The notes under the pieces: generated by a model
What the model was told of the DNA's origin: nothing
The model's database searches: none
Seen by the model: only the letters and a program-made list of their open reading frames with translations
Part shown: positions 8,724 through 17,287 of the stretch, in pieces
Layout of the letters: every line of letters starts with the position of its first letter
Position numbering within the stretch: the stretch's first letter is position 1
Made by a program: the position numbers and the translations under genes
DNA from: Hyphomicrobium sp.
GTDB taxonomy: Bacteria > Pseudomonadota > Alphaproteobacteria > Rhizobiales > Hyphomicrobiaceae
NCBI RefSeq assembly: GCF_020852195.1
Contig: NZ_JADZBI010000001.1
Location: forward strand, 1-50,026
Direction of reading: 5' to 3'
Length of the DNA stretch: 50,026 bases

Positions 8724-8787
8724 GGTCATGGCAATCTTGAGACCAAAGAGACCACCACGGCCCGAGCCGGCGCCCAGAACGGGCGGT

Positions 8788-9600
8788 TCAGCGGTCGGCC
8801 TCGGCCAGCGCCAGCTCCGCGACGCGGAGGTCGACCTCTGCGCTCTGCCCATCGTTTAGGCACCACGCCGCCGAAAGCCCCGTGTAGGCAAGGATCCACT
8901 TGAGGAGCCGCGCCCGCTCCAACCCCGCCGCATCGACGACGATGTCGAGCCTGCGCCGGAAACGCTCCGGCAGCACCGCCACCGGCTGCGACGGGTCATC
9001 CATATCCGGGTTGCAGAACAGGTTGGCGTAGTCGAAGCCCCGCTCGCCGACGAGGCTCTTGGGATCGATCGCGAGCCACCCGCGCGCGCCGAAATCGAGA
9101 ACGTTGTCGTGGTGGATGTCCCCGTGCAGCACGCCGATGTTACGCTGCTCGCCGAGCAGATCACGAGCGGCCGCCGCGCATCGGGTGAGGATGCCGCCGA
9201 AGGCTGCAGCCGCCGGTGCCAGCGCCTCGAACCATGCCTCGAGCGGAACCAGCCCGTCGGGCAACGGCTTCTCGCGCGGCGCATGCAGCTTGGCGATGAC
9301 GGTGCAGAGGATCCGCGTCGCCTCGTCGTCGCGGCCGGTGCGCGCGAGCTCGGTGAGCGATTGGCGGCCTTGGGCGCGCTCGAGCAGGAGCGCCGGCCCG
9401 TCCATGGCCAGCACGCGCGCCGCGCCTTCGCCGTCCCACCAGCTCATCAGCACGCCGCCGCGCATTTCCTCGGGCTCCGTGGCGACCTTGAGCATGGCGG
9501 GCCCACCGCCTCGGCGCACGGGAAGCAGCCCCGCGCGAGGGGTGACAATGGGCGCGCCGTCCGGGGCAAGGCCCCAGCGCGCGAGGATGGCGTCGAACAT
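8788..9600 (-). CDS. aminoglycoside phosphotransferase APH(6)/streptomycin 6-kinase-like
   Basis: A 270-aa kinase of the APH(6)/hydroxyurea-phosphotransferase family. It has the N-lobe Lys in AMLKVA, the hinge-like ALLLERAQG segment, the catalytic loop VLHGDIHHDNVL with the base Asp, and the metal site WLAIDPKSLVGE, with DPK in place of DFG as is usual in this family. The C-terminal helices (FDYANLFCNPD, LLKWILAYTGLSAAWCL) also match. Family members phosphorylate streptomycin or other small molecules; chromosomal ones often have unknown substrates, so resistance should not be assumed. The start is ATG 9600; a TTG at 9615 is an alternative. The gene is single, 21 nt after the zinc-ribbon-like gene on the same strand, so the two may form a small operon. 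Confidence 0.88.
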   Translation of the reverse strand: MFDAILARWGLAPDGAPIVTPRAGLLPVRRGGGPAMLKVATEPEEMRGGVLMSWWDGEGAARVLAMDGPALLLERAQGRQSLTELARTGRDDEATRILCTVIAKLHAPREKPLPDGLVPLEAWFEALAPAAAAFGGILTRCAAAARDLLGEQRNIGVLHGDIHHDNVLDFGARGWLAIDPKSLVGERGFDYANLFCNPDMDDPSQPVAVLPERFRRRLDIVVDAAGLERARLLKWILAYTGLSAAWCLNDGQSAEVDLRVAELALAEADR

Positions 9601-9621
9601 GGGTGCGCGGTTCAACCGGGC

Positions 9622-9903
9622 CTATAGCACTGGTGTCACGCGCTGGCTATCGAGCCACTTGGCGATAACGGTCCGGTCGTGGAACTCGATCGCGCCGCAG
9701 TTCTGGCAGACGATCATGAGCACGTTGAGCGTCGAGTTGGAGGAGCAATCGGCGGTCGCGCCGCGCTGGCAGCTCAGCGTATGGACGTCGAGGTCGCATT
9801 TCGAGCGGAACCGCCCGCAAACGGCGCAGCTCGTAAGATGCTTGCCGAACAGGAACTTGTCCACGTCGGCCTTGGTGATGTCGCGGGTCTGCGTGTCGGT
9901 CAT
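9622..9903 (-). CDS. small protein with zinc-ribbon-like CxxC pairs
   Basis: A 93-aa protein with the Cys pairs CAVCG (about residue 27) and CQNCG (about residue 66), two further Cys (KCDLD, LSCQRG), and a His between them, consistent with a zinc-binding fold. The start is placed at ATG 9903 (MTDTQTRDITKADVDKFLFG), because the upstream extension to 10014 is not protein-like. It is not a recognised family. It precedes the APH-like kinase gene by 21 nt on the same strand. Role unknown; a small regulator or nucleic-acid-binding protein is possible. Confidence 0.65.
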   Translation of the reverse strand: MTDTQTRDITKADVDKFLFGKHLTSCAVCGRFRSKCDLDVHTLSCQRGATADCSSNSTLNVLMIVCQNCGAIEFHDRTVIAKWLDSQRVTPVL

Positions 9904-10044
9904 CGCACCCACCCTGGAGCTTAAGCGTTTCTCCTGAGTCTTTTCTTTGTTTTTAAGATAGTCCGGCCACGTCCTGATAGCAAGGATCGCCAGCGCGATC
10001 TCGCATTGCACCACGCGGAATTCCCCGGCGGAGAACGCAAGAGC

Positions 10045-10878
10045 CTAGTTCTCGCCGACGCGCTTGATCTGCGGCAGCGGCGTGTCGTCAGCGCTCTTGA
10101 GCGCGACGGTCGCGCCGGCCCCGCGCTCGATGACGATCTCGGCCGACTTAATGCAGATCGGCATCCGGTCCGGCTTGAACGTCTGCTTGATCTCGAACGT
10201 GCCGTCGTTCTCGCGCACAGTGACGTTGGCCTGCCCCTGCGCCACCTTCTCGACCTCGGCCTTGCCGCCGAGCTTGGCGAGGTCGGCCTGCTTCAGCCGG
10301 TAGCTGACGGCGCCCGCGCGCACCGTCTCCCGCACCAGGAAATACTTGCTGCCGGCCTTCGGCGTCATGTTGGCCTTGAACAGATCGACGATCTTGTCAG
10401 CCACATGGTCGTCGATCACCTCGCCCACCATGTCCTCGACGGTAATGTCGACCGTCGTCGCCTTCTTGTAGTCGGCCGAGCCGGAGGCCGTGAGGCCCGG
10501 CACCACCTTCTGCAGGAGGTCCATGGAGAGGCCGGCGTTCGCCTGCTGTGTGTCGGAGAGCACGTAGTTCGAGATCGGCACCTCGCGCTTTACGGTGCCG
10601 AGCGCGGCGATGCTCGGATCGGACGTGAAATCCTTGACGCGGAAATAGGTGCCGTCCTTTTCGAGCCTGTAGATCGAGCCGGCGGGATCGAAGCCGTTCG
10701 GCACCAGCGGGCACTGGTAGCCCTTGGGCACGCCCGGCACGAACTGGGCGTTGACCGACTCGGCGGCGGGCTTGATCGAGGAGGTGTCGAGGCCGGTAAC
10801 GATATCCGAGCAGCCGGCCAGCAAAGCCGCCATGCCGCAAAGGCTGATCCGCCCGGCCGCGCGAAGACCCGTCCCCAT
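10045..10878 (-). CDS. outer-membrane or periplasmic lipoprotein of unknown function
   Basis: A 277-aa lipoprotein. The signal peptide (MGTGLRAAGRISLCGMAALLAGC) ends in a lipobox (LLAGC) followed by Ser and Asp. The mature part contains a strand-rich region with YQCPLVPNGFDPAGSIYRL and YFRVKDF, then helical and mixed segments up to the C-terminal PLPQIKRVGEN. ATG 10878 is chosen because AGGGA lies 5 nt upstream; a GTG at 10896 would place this signal inside the coding part. No domain recognised. It stands alone on the minus strand. Confidence 0.75.
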   Translation of the reverse strand: MGTGLRAAGRISLCGMAALLAGCSDIVTGLDTSSIKPAAESVNAQFVPGVPKGYQCPLVPNGFDPAGSIYRLEKDGTYFRVKDFTSDPSIAALGTVKREVPISNYVLSDTQQANAGLSMDLLQKVVPGLTASGSADYKKATTVDITVEDMVGEVIDDHVADKIVDLFKANMTPKAGSKYFLVRETVRAGAVSYRLKQADLAKLGGKAEVEKVAQGQANVTVRENDGTFEIKQTFKPDRMPICIKSAEIVIERGAGATVALKSADDTPLPQIKRVGEN

Positions 10879-10934
10879 GTTCGTCCCTGCTCCCACCCCT
10901 GGTTGGCTAGAGTGGTATCAGGCGCTCCGCTCAC

Positions 10935-11084
10935 TCACAATAAGCCGTGCCCGACTATCACCAGGAGTAACAAATCCTCGCCCATGCAATAAGGGCAGGG
11001 AGCATCGGCCGCCGCGGAAACCTGAAGCGCGTCCGGACATTGAGGCGCGACATGGTCCTTGCTTTCGCCACAGACACCCCGCAT
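10935..11084 (-). CDS. possible 49-aa Cys-containing microprotein
   Basis: A short frame with MRGVCGESKDHVAPQCPDA, then APCPYCMGEDLLL and a hydrophobic C-terminus (LLLLVIVGHGLL). The C...C...CPYC spacing is of the kind seen in small zinc-binding proteins. There is no good ribosome binding site before the ATG at 11084, and the frame is open a little further to 11126. It could equally be a chance frame in the spacer upstream of cspA. Confidence 0.28.
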   Translation of the reverse strand: MRGVCGESKDHVAPQCPDALQVSAAADAPCPYCMGEDLLLLVIVGHGLL

Positions 11085-11186
11085 ATACCGGGTGCCGGTG
11101 CGCTCCGAGGTGGATCGTACCCTCACGAAGTTTGAATGAGAGAGCGTGCCACCGGCCGTTTACCCCATTCCCGATTGACTGAGATT

Positions 11187-11228
11187 CCGGACGTACGGCG
11201 TGCCGTCCGGGACTGGCTGATCTTTTTT
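11187..11228 (+). promoter_or_regulatory. hairpin followed by T-run in the cspA leader
   Basis: In the probable 5' leader of cspA a stem is formed by CCGGACG (11187-11193) and CGTCCGG (11204-11210). A run of six T follows at 11223-11228, 24 nt before the cspA start. The gap between stem and T-run is too long for a standard terminator. Cold-shock mRNAs often have structured leaders that change with temperature, so this may be such an element. Function is inference. Confidence 0.35.
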
Positions 11229-11251
11229 ATGCACGCAAGAAGGAACACCAC

Positions 11252-11470
11252 ATGGATCGCATCACGGGCACCGTGAAGTTCTTCAACACGTCGAAGGGCT
11301 TCGGCTTCATCCAGCCCGAGGACGGCTCGAAGGACGTCTTCATCCACGTCTCGGCTCTCGAGCGCGCCGGCATCAACGGCGTCTACGAGGGCGACAAGCT
11401 CTCGTTCGTGCTCGAGGACGACCGCAAGGGCCGCGGCAAGCAGGCCGGCCAGGTCCAGCTCGTCTCGTAA
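11252..11470 (+). CDS. cspA: CspA-family cold-shock protein
   Basis: A 72-aa single cold-shock domain, a five-stranded OB-fold that binds single-stranded RNA/DNA and melts mRNA structure. Both RNA-binding motifs are present: RNP1 KGFGFI (residues 15-20) and RNP2 VFIHVS (about residues 30-35). Surrounding family residues such as GTVKFFN at the N-terminus and SFVLEDDRKGRGKQAGQV also match. The start is ATG 11252 with an AAGGA ribosome binding site upstream. A structured leader precedes it and a strong terminator follows, so it is a monocistronic unit. Which of the several Csp paralogues it is cannot be told from sequence alone. Confidence 0.96.
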   Translation: MDRITGTVKFFNTSKGFGFIQPEDGSKDVFIHVSALERAGINGVYEGDKLSFVLEDDRKGRGKQAGQVQLVS

Positions 11471-11500
11471 GCGAGCTGCCAGATCCGATAGGATCACGAG

Positions 11501-11528
11501 CCGCCGGCTTTCGCCGGCGGCTTTTTTT
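11501..11528 (+). terminator. Rho-independent terminator of cspA
   Basis: A perfect stem of GCCGCCGGC and GCCGGCGGC around a TTTC loop is followed directly by seven T. It lies 30 nt after the cspA stop and just before the stop of the convergent methyltransferase gene. Confidence 0.93.
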
Positions 11529-11530
11529 GT

Positions 11531-12136
11531 TCAACCCAATCGTGCAAGCCAAACCGTGTGCCTGCCGCAGGCCTCGTCCTCGGCCACGTGGTCGAGAACC
11601 ACGAAACCATGCTCCGCGAGCAGGACCCGGTAAGCGTCGGGGGCGAGACTCGCATGATAGAGCGGCTCGCCGCGGTACGCGCCGATCGCCTCCCCGTCCG
11701 CCGGACCGCTGGTGAAGAGAAGCGCGGCACCCGCTGTCGCATGGGCGCGGAAGACGGCGAACATGGCCCGTTGGTCCGCGCGCGTCAGGTGGAAGAAGCT
11801 GTTCCAGGCCATCAACCCGCCGAAGCGGGTACCGAGATCGAGCCGGCGCATGTCGGCGACGATCCAGTCGTGGCCGGGAAACCGCGCCCGCGCGATCCCG
11901 ATCAGCGACGGCGACGAGTCGACGCCCGTGACCGGATGGCCGTTCTCGATCAGATAGCGCGCGATGGGCTCGCCCGAGCCGCAGCCGAGATCGAGGATTG
12001 AGCGATCGGCCCCCAACGCCGCGCGGAACCGGTCGAGCCAGGACCGCTCGAACAGCGATCTCCCGCGGTCGCCGTCCCACGCCTCGGCGTGGCGCTCATA
12101 GAGGGCGATGATCTGTTCGGCCGACGGATGGTGCAT
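11531..12136 (-). CDS. class I SAM-dependent methyltransferase
   Basis: A 201-aa methyltransferase. Motif I is SILDLGCGSGEPIA (about residues 46-59), followed by VTGVDSSPSLI (motif II, acidic residue at the strand end) and WIVADMRRLDLG. A later WNSFFHL and a C-terminal strand VLLAEHGFVVLDHVAEDEA fit the small-molecule type with a Rossmann fold. The start MHHPSAEQIIALYERHAEAWD at ATG 12136 matches the usual N-terminus; the open frame up to 12310 is not protein-like. The substrate cannot be told. The gene converges on cspA and is divergent from the RhlE-like helicase. Confidence 0.86.
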   Translation of the reverse strand: MHHPSAEQIIALYERHAEAWDGDRGRSLFERSWLDRFRAALGADRSILDLGCGSGEPIARYLIENGHPVTGVDSSPSLIGIARARFPGHDWIVADMRRLDLGTRFGGLMAWNSFFHLTRADQRAMFAVFRAHATAGAALLFTSGPADGEAIGAYRGEPLYHASLAPDAYRVLLAEHGFVVLDHVAEDEACGRHTVWLARLG

Positions 12137-12477
12137 CCGGCCAGTGTCCGGGACCGATGGCCCCGGCGCAAGATGTAGATCCCGCCGCAACCGACTGCGA
12201 CACCGCCCTGCCGCGTTCATCCTTGACTTCGCACCCGCAACATGAGACAAGCCGCGCAACGCTCGAAGGAATCGAGCGTCTTCCGGCGCTCCAGCCGCGT
12301 GAAGGGACATGTCTCGGGCAGCAATTTGGCCCTATTCGTCCCCCTGTTGAGCGCCCTGAAACAATCCCCATCCGACAGCCCAGGCCACGCGGGGCGTCAT
12401 CGAAGAGAAGCATTGCCTCGCCATGAATGGCGCGGGCTGCTTGCCGCTACGCGCGGCCTTACAAGAAAGACTGTCCT
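12137..12477. other. 341-bp divergent spacer
   Basis: The spacer lies between the methyltransferase gene (leftward) and the RhlE-like helicase gene (rightward) and should hold both promoters. I see no convincing -35/-10 pair and no small gene. If helicase translation begins at ATG 12427 instead of TTG 12478, the last 50 bp are coding. Confidence 0.4.
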
Positions 12478-14106
12478 TTGACATCATTTTCCGACCTCCG
12501 CCTCGCAACGCCGATCCTCAAGGCCCTCGAGGGCGAAGGCTACAAGACCCCGACACCGATCCAGGCAAAGGCCATTCCGCCCGTCATGGAAGGGCGCAAC
12601 CTCCTCGGCATCGCCCAGACTGGCACCGGCAAGACTGCCGCCTTCGCGCTGCCGATCCTGCATCGGCTCGCCGCCGACCGCCGCCCGGCCCCGCGCAAGG
12701 GCTGCCGCGTGCTGGTGCTTTCGCCGACACGTGAGCTCTGCTCGCAGATCGGCGAGAGCTTCCGCGCCTACGGCCGCCACCTCGGCATTTCCGTCGCCGT
12801 CGTCTTCGGCGGCGTCGGCCACCGTCCGCAGATCCAGGCGCTCGCGCGCGGCGTCGACGTGCTGGTCGCCGCCCCGGGCCGCCTCCTCGACCTGATGGAG
12901 CAGCGCGCCGTCGACCTCTCGGGCACCGAGATCTTCGTGCTCGACGAGGCCGACCAGATGCTCGACCTCGGCTTCGTGAAGCCGATCCGTCGCATCGTCT
13001 CGCACCTGTCGCAGCGCCGCCAGAACCTGTTCTTCTCGGCCACCATGCCGGCCGAGATCGCGGGGCTCGCGAACGAGCTCCTGAACGACCCCGTGAAGGT
13101 CTCCGTGGCACCTGTCGCCACCACCGCCGAGCGCGTCCGCCAGCGGGTGATCATGATCGAGGCCGGCAAGAAGCGTGCGCTCCTGGCCGAGCTGCTCGCG
13201 GACCCCGAGATGACGCGGACGCTCGTCTTCACGCGCACCAAGCGCGGCGCCGACCGCGTCGCCCGCCATCTGGAGAGCGGCGGCACCAAGGTCGCGGCCA
13301 TTCACGGCAACAAGAGCCAGCGCCAGCGCGAGTTGGCGCTCGAGGACTTCAAGCAGTCCCGCATCAACGTGCTGGTCGCGACCGACATCGCCGCCCGCGG
13401 CATCGACATCGATCTCGTGACGCACGTCGTGAACTACGAGCTGCCCGAGGTCCCTGAAGCCTACGTGCACCGCATCGGCCGCACAGCCCGTGCCGGCGCC
13501 TCCGGCATCGCCATCTCGCTCTGCGATGCGGAGGAGCGCGACCAGCTCCGCGCCATCGAGCGCCTGACACGCCAACAGATCCCCAACGAGGATCGCCGCA
13601 ACGACCCCTCTATCGTCGCCGACCGCACGCCGCCGCGCCGCGAGGACGGAGAGCGCACCAGCGGCCCCCACCGCGGACCCCGGCACCACGGCGGCCGCGC
13701 CGATGAGCGCGAGCATCGCCGCGGACGTCAAGCCCATGGCGATCGCAGCCGCAGCCGGCCGGCGCATGGCGACGAGCCCCGCTCGGCTGCCAAGCCTGCC
13801 CATGGTCAGGGTGAGCACGCACACAACGGTCACGGTCACCGCGCGCGCACCCGGCACGCGGACGAACAGCGCAATGGCAATGGCAACGGCCATGAGCGCC
13901 GCGCCGAGCCGCGCTCTCACGACCGCACGCGCGATAGCGAGGCGACGGGCTCGCTGCGCGACGTCGCGTTCCTCGCGCGGCCCGCTCACGGTCACCGCGA
14001 CCGCAACGGCGCCGCGCGCCCGCACGGCGGCGGACATGAACGCCCGCGGAGGCCCGGCTTCGGCGCCGCCCGGCACGGGTCGTCCCGCAACCGGGACGCC
14101 GGCTGA
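12478..14106 (+). CDS. rhlE: DEAD-box ATP-dependent RNA helicase, RhlE-like
   Basis: A DEAD-box helicase, likely in ribosome assembly or mRNA turnover, especially in the cold. The motifs are in order: Q motif region TPTPIQAKAI, motif I AQTGTGKT, Ia PTRELC, Ib APGRL, motif II VLDEADQM, motif III FSATM, IV TLVFTRTK, V ATDIAARGID, and VI HRIGRTARAG. After about residue 380 a long hydrophilic tail follows, rich in Arg, His, Gly, Asn and Asp (EHAHNGHGHR, NGNGNGHERR), of the kind that binds RNA weakly. The conserved core starts with (M)TSFSDLRLA, so the TTG at 12478 is preferred; ATG 12427 would add 17 residues. The neighbouring cspA is also a cold/RNA gene but not in the same unit. Confidence 0.93.
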   Translation: MTSFSDLRLATPILKALEGEGYKTPTPIQAKAIPPVMEGRNLLGIAQTGTGKTAAFALPILHRLAADRRPAPRKGCRVLVLSPTRELCSQIGESFRAYGRHLGISVAVVFGGVGHRPQIQALARGVDVLVAAPGRLLDLMEQRAVDLSGTEIFVLDEADQMLDLGFVKPIRRIVSHLSQRRQNLFFSATMPAEIAGLANELLNDPVKVSVAPVATTAERVRQRVIMIEAGKKRALLAELLADPEMTRTLVFTRTKRGADRVARHLESGGTKVAAIHGNKSQRQRELALEDFKQSRINVLVATDIAARGIDIDLVTHVVNYELPEVPEAYVHRIGRTARAGASGIAISLCDAEERDQLRAIERLTRQQIPNEDRRNDPSIVADRTPPRREDGERTSGPHRGPRHHGGRADEREHRRGRQAHGDRSRSRPAHGDEPRSAAKPAHGQGEHAHNGHGHRARTRHADEQRNGNGNGHERRAEPRSHDRTRDSEATGSLRDVAFLARPAHGHRDRNGAARPHGGGHERPRRPGFGAARHGSSRNRDAG

Positions 14107-14219
14107 GCGAAGCGCCGGGCTGCGATCCGCAGCTCCGCACGCGCATGCTTGATTTGAAAACTGGCCGGAATCGCCGGGCCCGACGCCCGCCTTTCCGGCC
14201 GCCTGCTTACGGAGGACCG

Positions 14220-14438
14220 ATGGCACGCAAGAAACCCAATCCGAAAGCCGCGTTCGTTCTTTTCAACGTCCTCTATGAGGACGGCTCCCAGACCTCGAAC
14301 CGCAAGGTTCCGAGCGAGATTCTGGGCGGCCTTGACGGCGATGACCCCGCGCGCGCCGTGATTGAGGCGCAGGACCAGGAAATCGCCGAACGCTCCGGCC
14401 GCTCGCGCGGCCCGATCAAGTCCATCGAGCGCGCCTGA
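14220..14438 (+). CDS. small conserved-type basic protein, unknown
   Basis: A 72-aa protein starting MARKKPNPKAAFVLFNVLYEDG and continuing with SNRKVPSEILGGLDGDDPAR and a C-terminal helix ending RGPIKSIERA. The start is strong: GGAGG at 14211-14215, 5 nt before the ATG. Such small proteins following helicase or ribosome-related genes are common in the group; this one is of unknown function. The downstream terminator closes the unit. Confidence 0.75.
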   Translation: MARKKPNPKAAFVLFNVLYEDGSQTSNRKVPSEILGGLDGDDPARAVIEAQDQEIAERSGRSRGPIKSIERA

Positions 14439-14461
14439 CCCCTTTTAGAAGCACGGACCAA

Positions 14462-14495
14462 CGAAAACGGCCGCTCGCGCGAGCGGCCGTTTTCG
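14462..14495. terminator. bidirectional terminator (perfect palindrome)
   Basis: A perfect palindrome with CGAAAACGG at one end and CCGTTTTCG at the other and a GC-rich centre. A-run and T-run flanks make it work in both directions. It lies 24 nt after the small basic protein gene and 11 nt before the stop of the convergent desaturase gene. Confidence 0.85.
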
Positions 14496-14505
14496 TTTCG
14501 ATAGC

Positions 14506-15537
14506 CTAGGCGGTCGCGACGTCCGACAGGGAGACGAGCCGGCGCTGGCTCTCATCCCAGAGGCGCAGCCTGACGCACTTGAAGCTCTCCCACAGCGTGA
14601 TCCGGTGAACATTCGCGAGCTCCGGAAAGTCGCGCAGGACCTTCGGCAGGTTGTAGTACGGAATGCGGCTGTAGAGATGATGCACGTGGTGCACGCCGAT
14701 GTTCGCCGTGAGCCACGGCAGGATGCCGGGGAGATCGTAGTGCGAGCTGCCGTGCAGCGCCGCCTCGTGCACGTTCCACTCCGGCTTCTCGGCCCAGATC
14801 GTATCCTCGAACTGGTGCTGGATGTAGAACAGCCAGACGCCGATGGACGAGCCGACGATCACGATCGGAAGCTGCACCGCCAGGAACGCCTTCCACCCGA
14901 CGAGCCAGATCACGATCCCGCCGATGAGGACGAGGCCAACGTTGGTGCCCATCACGCTGGCCCAGCTACGCCAGTCAGCCCCGCGCAGCATGCTGAACGG
15001 CAGCCGATGCTGCACGACGAACAGCAGCGTCGGCCCGATTCCGAACAGAATGAGCGGATGACGATAGGTGCGGTAGAGGAAACGGCGCCAGGGCGAGAGC
15101 GCGCGGTACTCGCGGACGGTCAGCGTATCGATGTCTCCGGTCCCGCGATCGTCAAGGCTGCCGTGCGTTGCGTGATGGATGGCATGGCTGCGCTTCCACG
15201 CATCGTAGGGCGTGAGCGTCAGCACGCCGATGACGCGGCCGATCCAGTCGTTGGTGAGCTTCTTGCGGAACAGCGCGCCATGCCCGCAGTCGTGCTGAAT
15301 CAGGAACAGGCGCACGAGGAAGAACGCGGCCGGAACGGCAATCAGAAGCGTCAGCCAGTAGCTGACATAGAGCGCTGCCCATGCCGCCACCCAGAGTGCA
15401 ACGAACGGGATGAAGGTGACGAAGATCTCGAACACGCTGCGCCCGAGGTCGGGGTGCCGATAGCGCTGGAGGATTACGATCCAGTCGCGCGCCTGAGCGG
15501 GCTGCGCCGACGCATCGGACGCAAGTGAGTGTGCCAA
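14506..15537 (-). CDS. membrane fatty acid desaturase (acyl-lipid omega-6/Delta-12 type)
   Basis: A 343-aa di-iron membrane desaturase that puts double bonds into fatty acyl chains of membrane lipids. The three His boxes are clear: box 1 QHDCGHGALF (about residue 70), box 2 SHAIHHATHG (about residue 105), and box 3 GVHHVHHLYSRIPYYNL (about residue 285). Four or more membrane segments are seen (for example FVALWVAAWAALYVSYWLTL and LIGGIVIWLVGWKAFL). No ATG fits; the TTG at 15537 (LAHSLASDASAQ), with a G-rich stretch upstream, is taken as the start, and the longer frame up to 15924 runs antisense-like into pdxH. It sits 146 nt downstream of pdxH on the same strand. Confidence 0.9.
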   Translation of the reverse strand: MAHSLASDASAQPAQARDWIVILQRYRHPDLGRSVFEIFVTFIPFVALWVAAWAALYVSYWLTLLIAVPAAFFLVRLFLIQHDCGHGALFRKKLTNDWIGRVIGVLTLTPYDAWKRSHAIHHATHGSLDDRGTGDIDTLTVREYRALSPWRRFLYRTYRHPLILFGIGPTLLFVVQHRLPFSMLRGADWRSWASVMGTNVGLVLIGGIVIWLVGWKAFLAVQLPIVIVGSSIGVWLFYIQHQFEDTIWAEKPEWNVHEAALHGSSHYDLPGILPWLTANIGVHHVHHLYSRIPYYNLPKVLRDFPELANVHRITLWESFKCVRLRLWDESQRRLVSLSDVATA

Positions 15538-15683
15538 AGGTTCCCCCCGTGAATTCGCGGTCGAGCCCGCCCGCCGAGGCGACCCCCCTGGAAATGTCGG
15601 AGGCACACTTGCAGGGCGTCGCACGTTCCGCAAGGGGTGTAAGGGGATTCTAAGACACCGGTGCGAAAAAACCGCCCCCCTGC

Positions 15684-16334
15684 TCACGGATAGAGCCGTG
15701 CCTTGGTCCAGGACTCCGAGACGTCGGCGCGCCGGAACACCACGCGGTCGTGCAGGCGGAACGGCCGGTCGCGCCACAGCTCGATTTCGACCGGTGTCAG
15801 CCGGAATCCGGACCAGTGCGGCGGCCGCGGAATGTCGCCGATGCCGAACTTGGCCGTGTACTCCGCCACCTTTTTCTCGAGCGCGAACCGGCTCTCCAAC
15901 GGACGTGACTGATCCGACGCCCACGCCCCAATGCGCGAGAGGCGGGGTCGCGTCGCGAAATAGAGATCGGCCTCCTCCGCCGAGACCGGCGTGACGAGCC
16001 CGCGCGCCCGCACCTGCCGCCGGAGCGACTTCCAGTGGAACAGCAGCGCGGCCTTATGCGAAGCCGCAAGCTCACGGCCCTTGGCGCTTTCGAGGTTCGT
16101 GAAGAACACGAAGCCGCGTGCCGGATGCTCCGCACCGTCGACCCCCTTGAGCAGCACCATGCGCACGTTCGGCAGCCCGTCGCCGTCGACGGTGGCAAGC
16201 GCCATACCGTTGGGATCGTTCGGCTCTGATGAGGCCGCCTCCGCGAGCCAGGCCTCGAACAGCGCGAACGGATCGTCGCCCGCCGTGAAGTGATCCGGCT
16301 CTGTCTCTGCCCTGCGCTGAAGGTCGTCGCTCAC
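15684..16334 (-). CDS. pdxH: pyridoxamine/pyridoxine 5'-phosphate oxidase
   Basis: A 216-aa flavoprotein that oxidises pyridoxamine or pyridoxine 5'-phosphate to pyridoxal 5'-phosphate with FMN and oxygen. Characteristic parts are [13 protein letters not shown], the FMN-binding region [11 protein letters not shown] and [47 protein letters not shown], and the C-terminal [11 protein letters not shown] plus [11 protein letters not shown] 16334 ([10 protein letters not shown]) is the start, with an AGG upstream. The frame remains open to 16508, but that stretch is a translated palindromic repeat ([11 protein letters not shown]). Confidence 0.95.
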   Translation of the reverse strand: MSDDLQRRAETEPDHFTAGDDPFALFEAWLAEAASSEPNDPNGMALATVDGDGLPNVRMVLLKGVDGAEHPARGFVFFTNLESAKGRELAASHKAALLFHWKSLRRQVRARGLVTPVSAEEADLYFATRPRLSRIGAWASDQSRPLESRFALEKKVAEYTAKFGIGDIPRPPHWSGFRLTPVEIELWRDRPFRLHDRVVFRRADVSESWTKARLYP

Positions 16335-16382
16335 GTGATACCTGCCCGATGCACCTGATCCGCACCATCTCATACGTTTCTC

Positions 16383-16404
16383 TATCCCGGCCTGCGCCGG
16401 AATG
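16383..16404. repeat. REP-like short palindrome
   Basis: An imperfect palindrome: ATCCCGGC, then CTGC, then GCCGGAAT. It is followed by the usual ACG. Its reverse-strand translation contains VIPAQAGI, a well-known signature of a dispersed intergenic repeat in Proteobacteria. It lies between pdxH and the RT0821-type gene. Confidence 0.65.
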
Positions 16405-16624
16405 ACGTCAGAGCGGACCCCGACTGCCTCCAGAGCCCTGCTTCGCCTCAGTGCCCAGACACATCTATTCTCTTGCACGCCGGCCGCCGCGGACACCCTG
16501 CCTCTCATAAAACGGGACGCCCCTTTAGCACCTTTTAACCATGACCGGCCACAATGGCAGGCAAGCCGCCCGCAGTGTTTTTAGGGGTTGGCGGCGTGTT
16601 TGTCGTGTCCTGGAGTTGTCTGTC

Positions 16625-17074
16625 ATGCGTCACGTGCTCGCGTTGGAGACCCTCGTTCTCGCCGCCGCAACCGCGGTGATGCTGGTGGCTTTCGTGTTCC
16701 TGTCGGGCAACGCGACGCTGGCCGACGAGGCTGCGTCGGAAGAGACCCGCTGCACGTGCCCGGATGCCGCGCGCAAGTCCACGCGCCCCAAGTTCGCCGA
16801 CTTCAATCGGCCCCCGCTCGACGAATCCGACGAGATCGCCGCACTAGAGAGCATCCAGGTCGGCTTGAGCCGCATGGACGACGGCAGCCCCTTCGTCTGG
16901 AAGCGCTCGAACGGACGCCTGTCGGGCATCGTGCGCCCGACCAGCTCGTTCCGTAACACGGCGGGCGCCCTGTGCCGCCATGTCGTCGTCTTGCTCACCA
17001 CCGGCTTCAAGACGCGAACCGCGGAAGGCGTCGCCTGCCGCTCCGCCAACCGCCGCTGGGTGCTCGAAGGTTAG
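16625..17074 (+). CDS. RT0821/Lpp0805-type surface protein
   Basis: A 149-aa protein with an N-terminal signal or anchor segment (LALETLVLAAATAVMLVAFVFL) and a short C-terminal domain with GRLSGIVRPTSSF, GALCRHVVVLL and GVACRSANRRWVLEG. That layout, with a pair of Cys in CR motifs and a terminal W, is that of the surface-antigen-like domain (COG4520) of alphaproteobacteria. Acidic linker residues lie between. Position is predicted to be the periplasm or outer membrane. ATG 16625 is chosen by the signal sequence; the upstream frame is not protein-like. The function is unknown. Confidence 0.7.
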   Translation: MRHVLALETLVLAAATAVMLVAFVFLSGNATLADEAASEETRCTCPDAARKSTRPKFADFNRPPLDESDEIAALESIQVGLSRMDDGSPFVWKRSNGRLSGIVRPTSSFRNTAGALCRHVVVLLTTGFKTRTAEGVACRSANRRWVLEG

Positions 17075-17287
17075 GCGTGAGGGTGCAGGCCCTACGCGCC
17101 GCAAACCAGTTAAATCTGTGAAACGCCAAAGCCTTACGGAAACCTTACCGGGGCCTGTAAGCTTGCGGCAAGGCGCTGCGGCCCCCCTTTGGTACTCCCG
17201 CGTGGATGCGGCCGCGAGGCCATCTGGACCGGCATGCCCTTTTGTGTAGGATGCGCGCAAATTTCCGCACAAGGGGATCGCGAGCAA

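Noticed and set aside
12484-14226. 580-aa open frame antisense to the RhlE-like helicase gene
   Set aside because: It is the mirror of a clearly real gene in GC-rich DNA; the translation is Ala/Arg/Gly/Val-rich with no domain.
16335-16508. N-terminal extension of pdxH
   Set aside because: The extra sequence translates a palindromic repeat (VIPAQAGI) and lies before a good GTG start with conserved family N-terminus.
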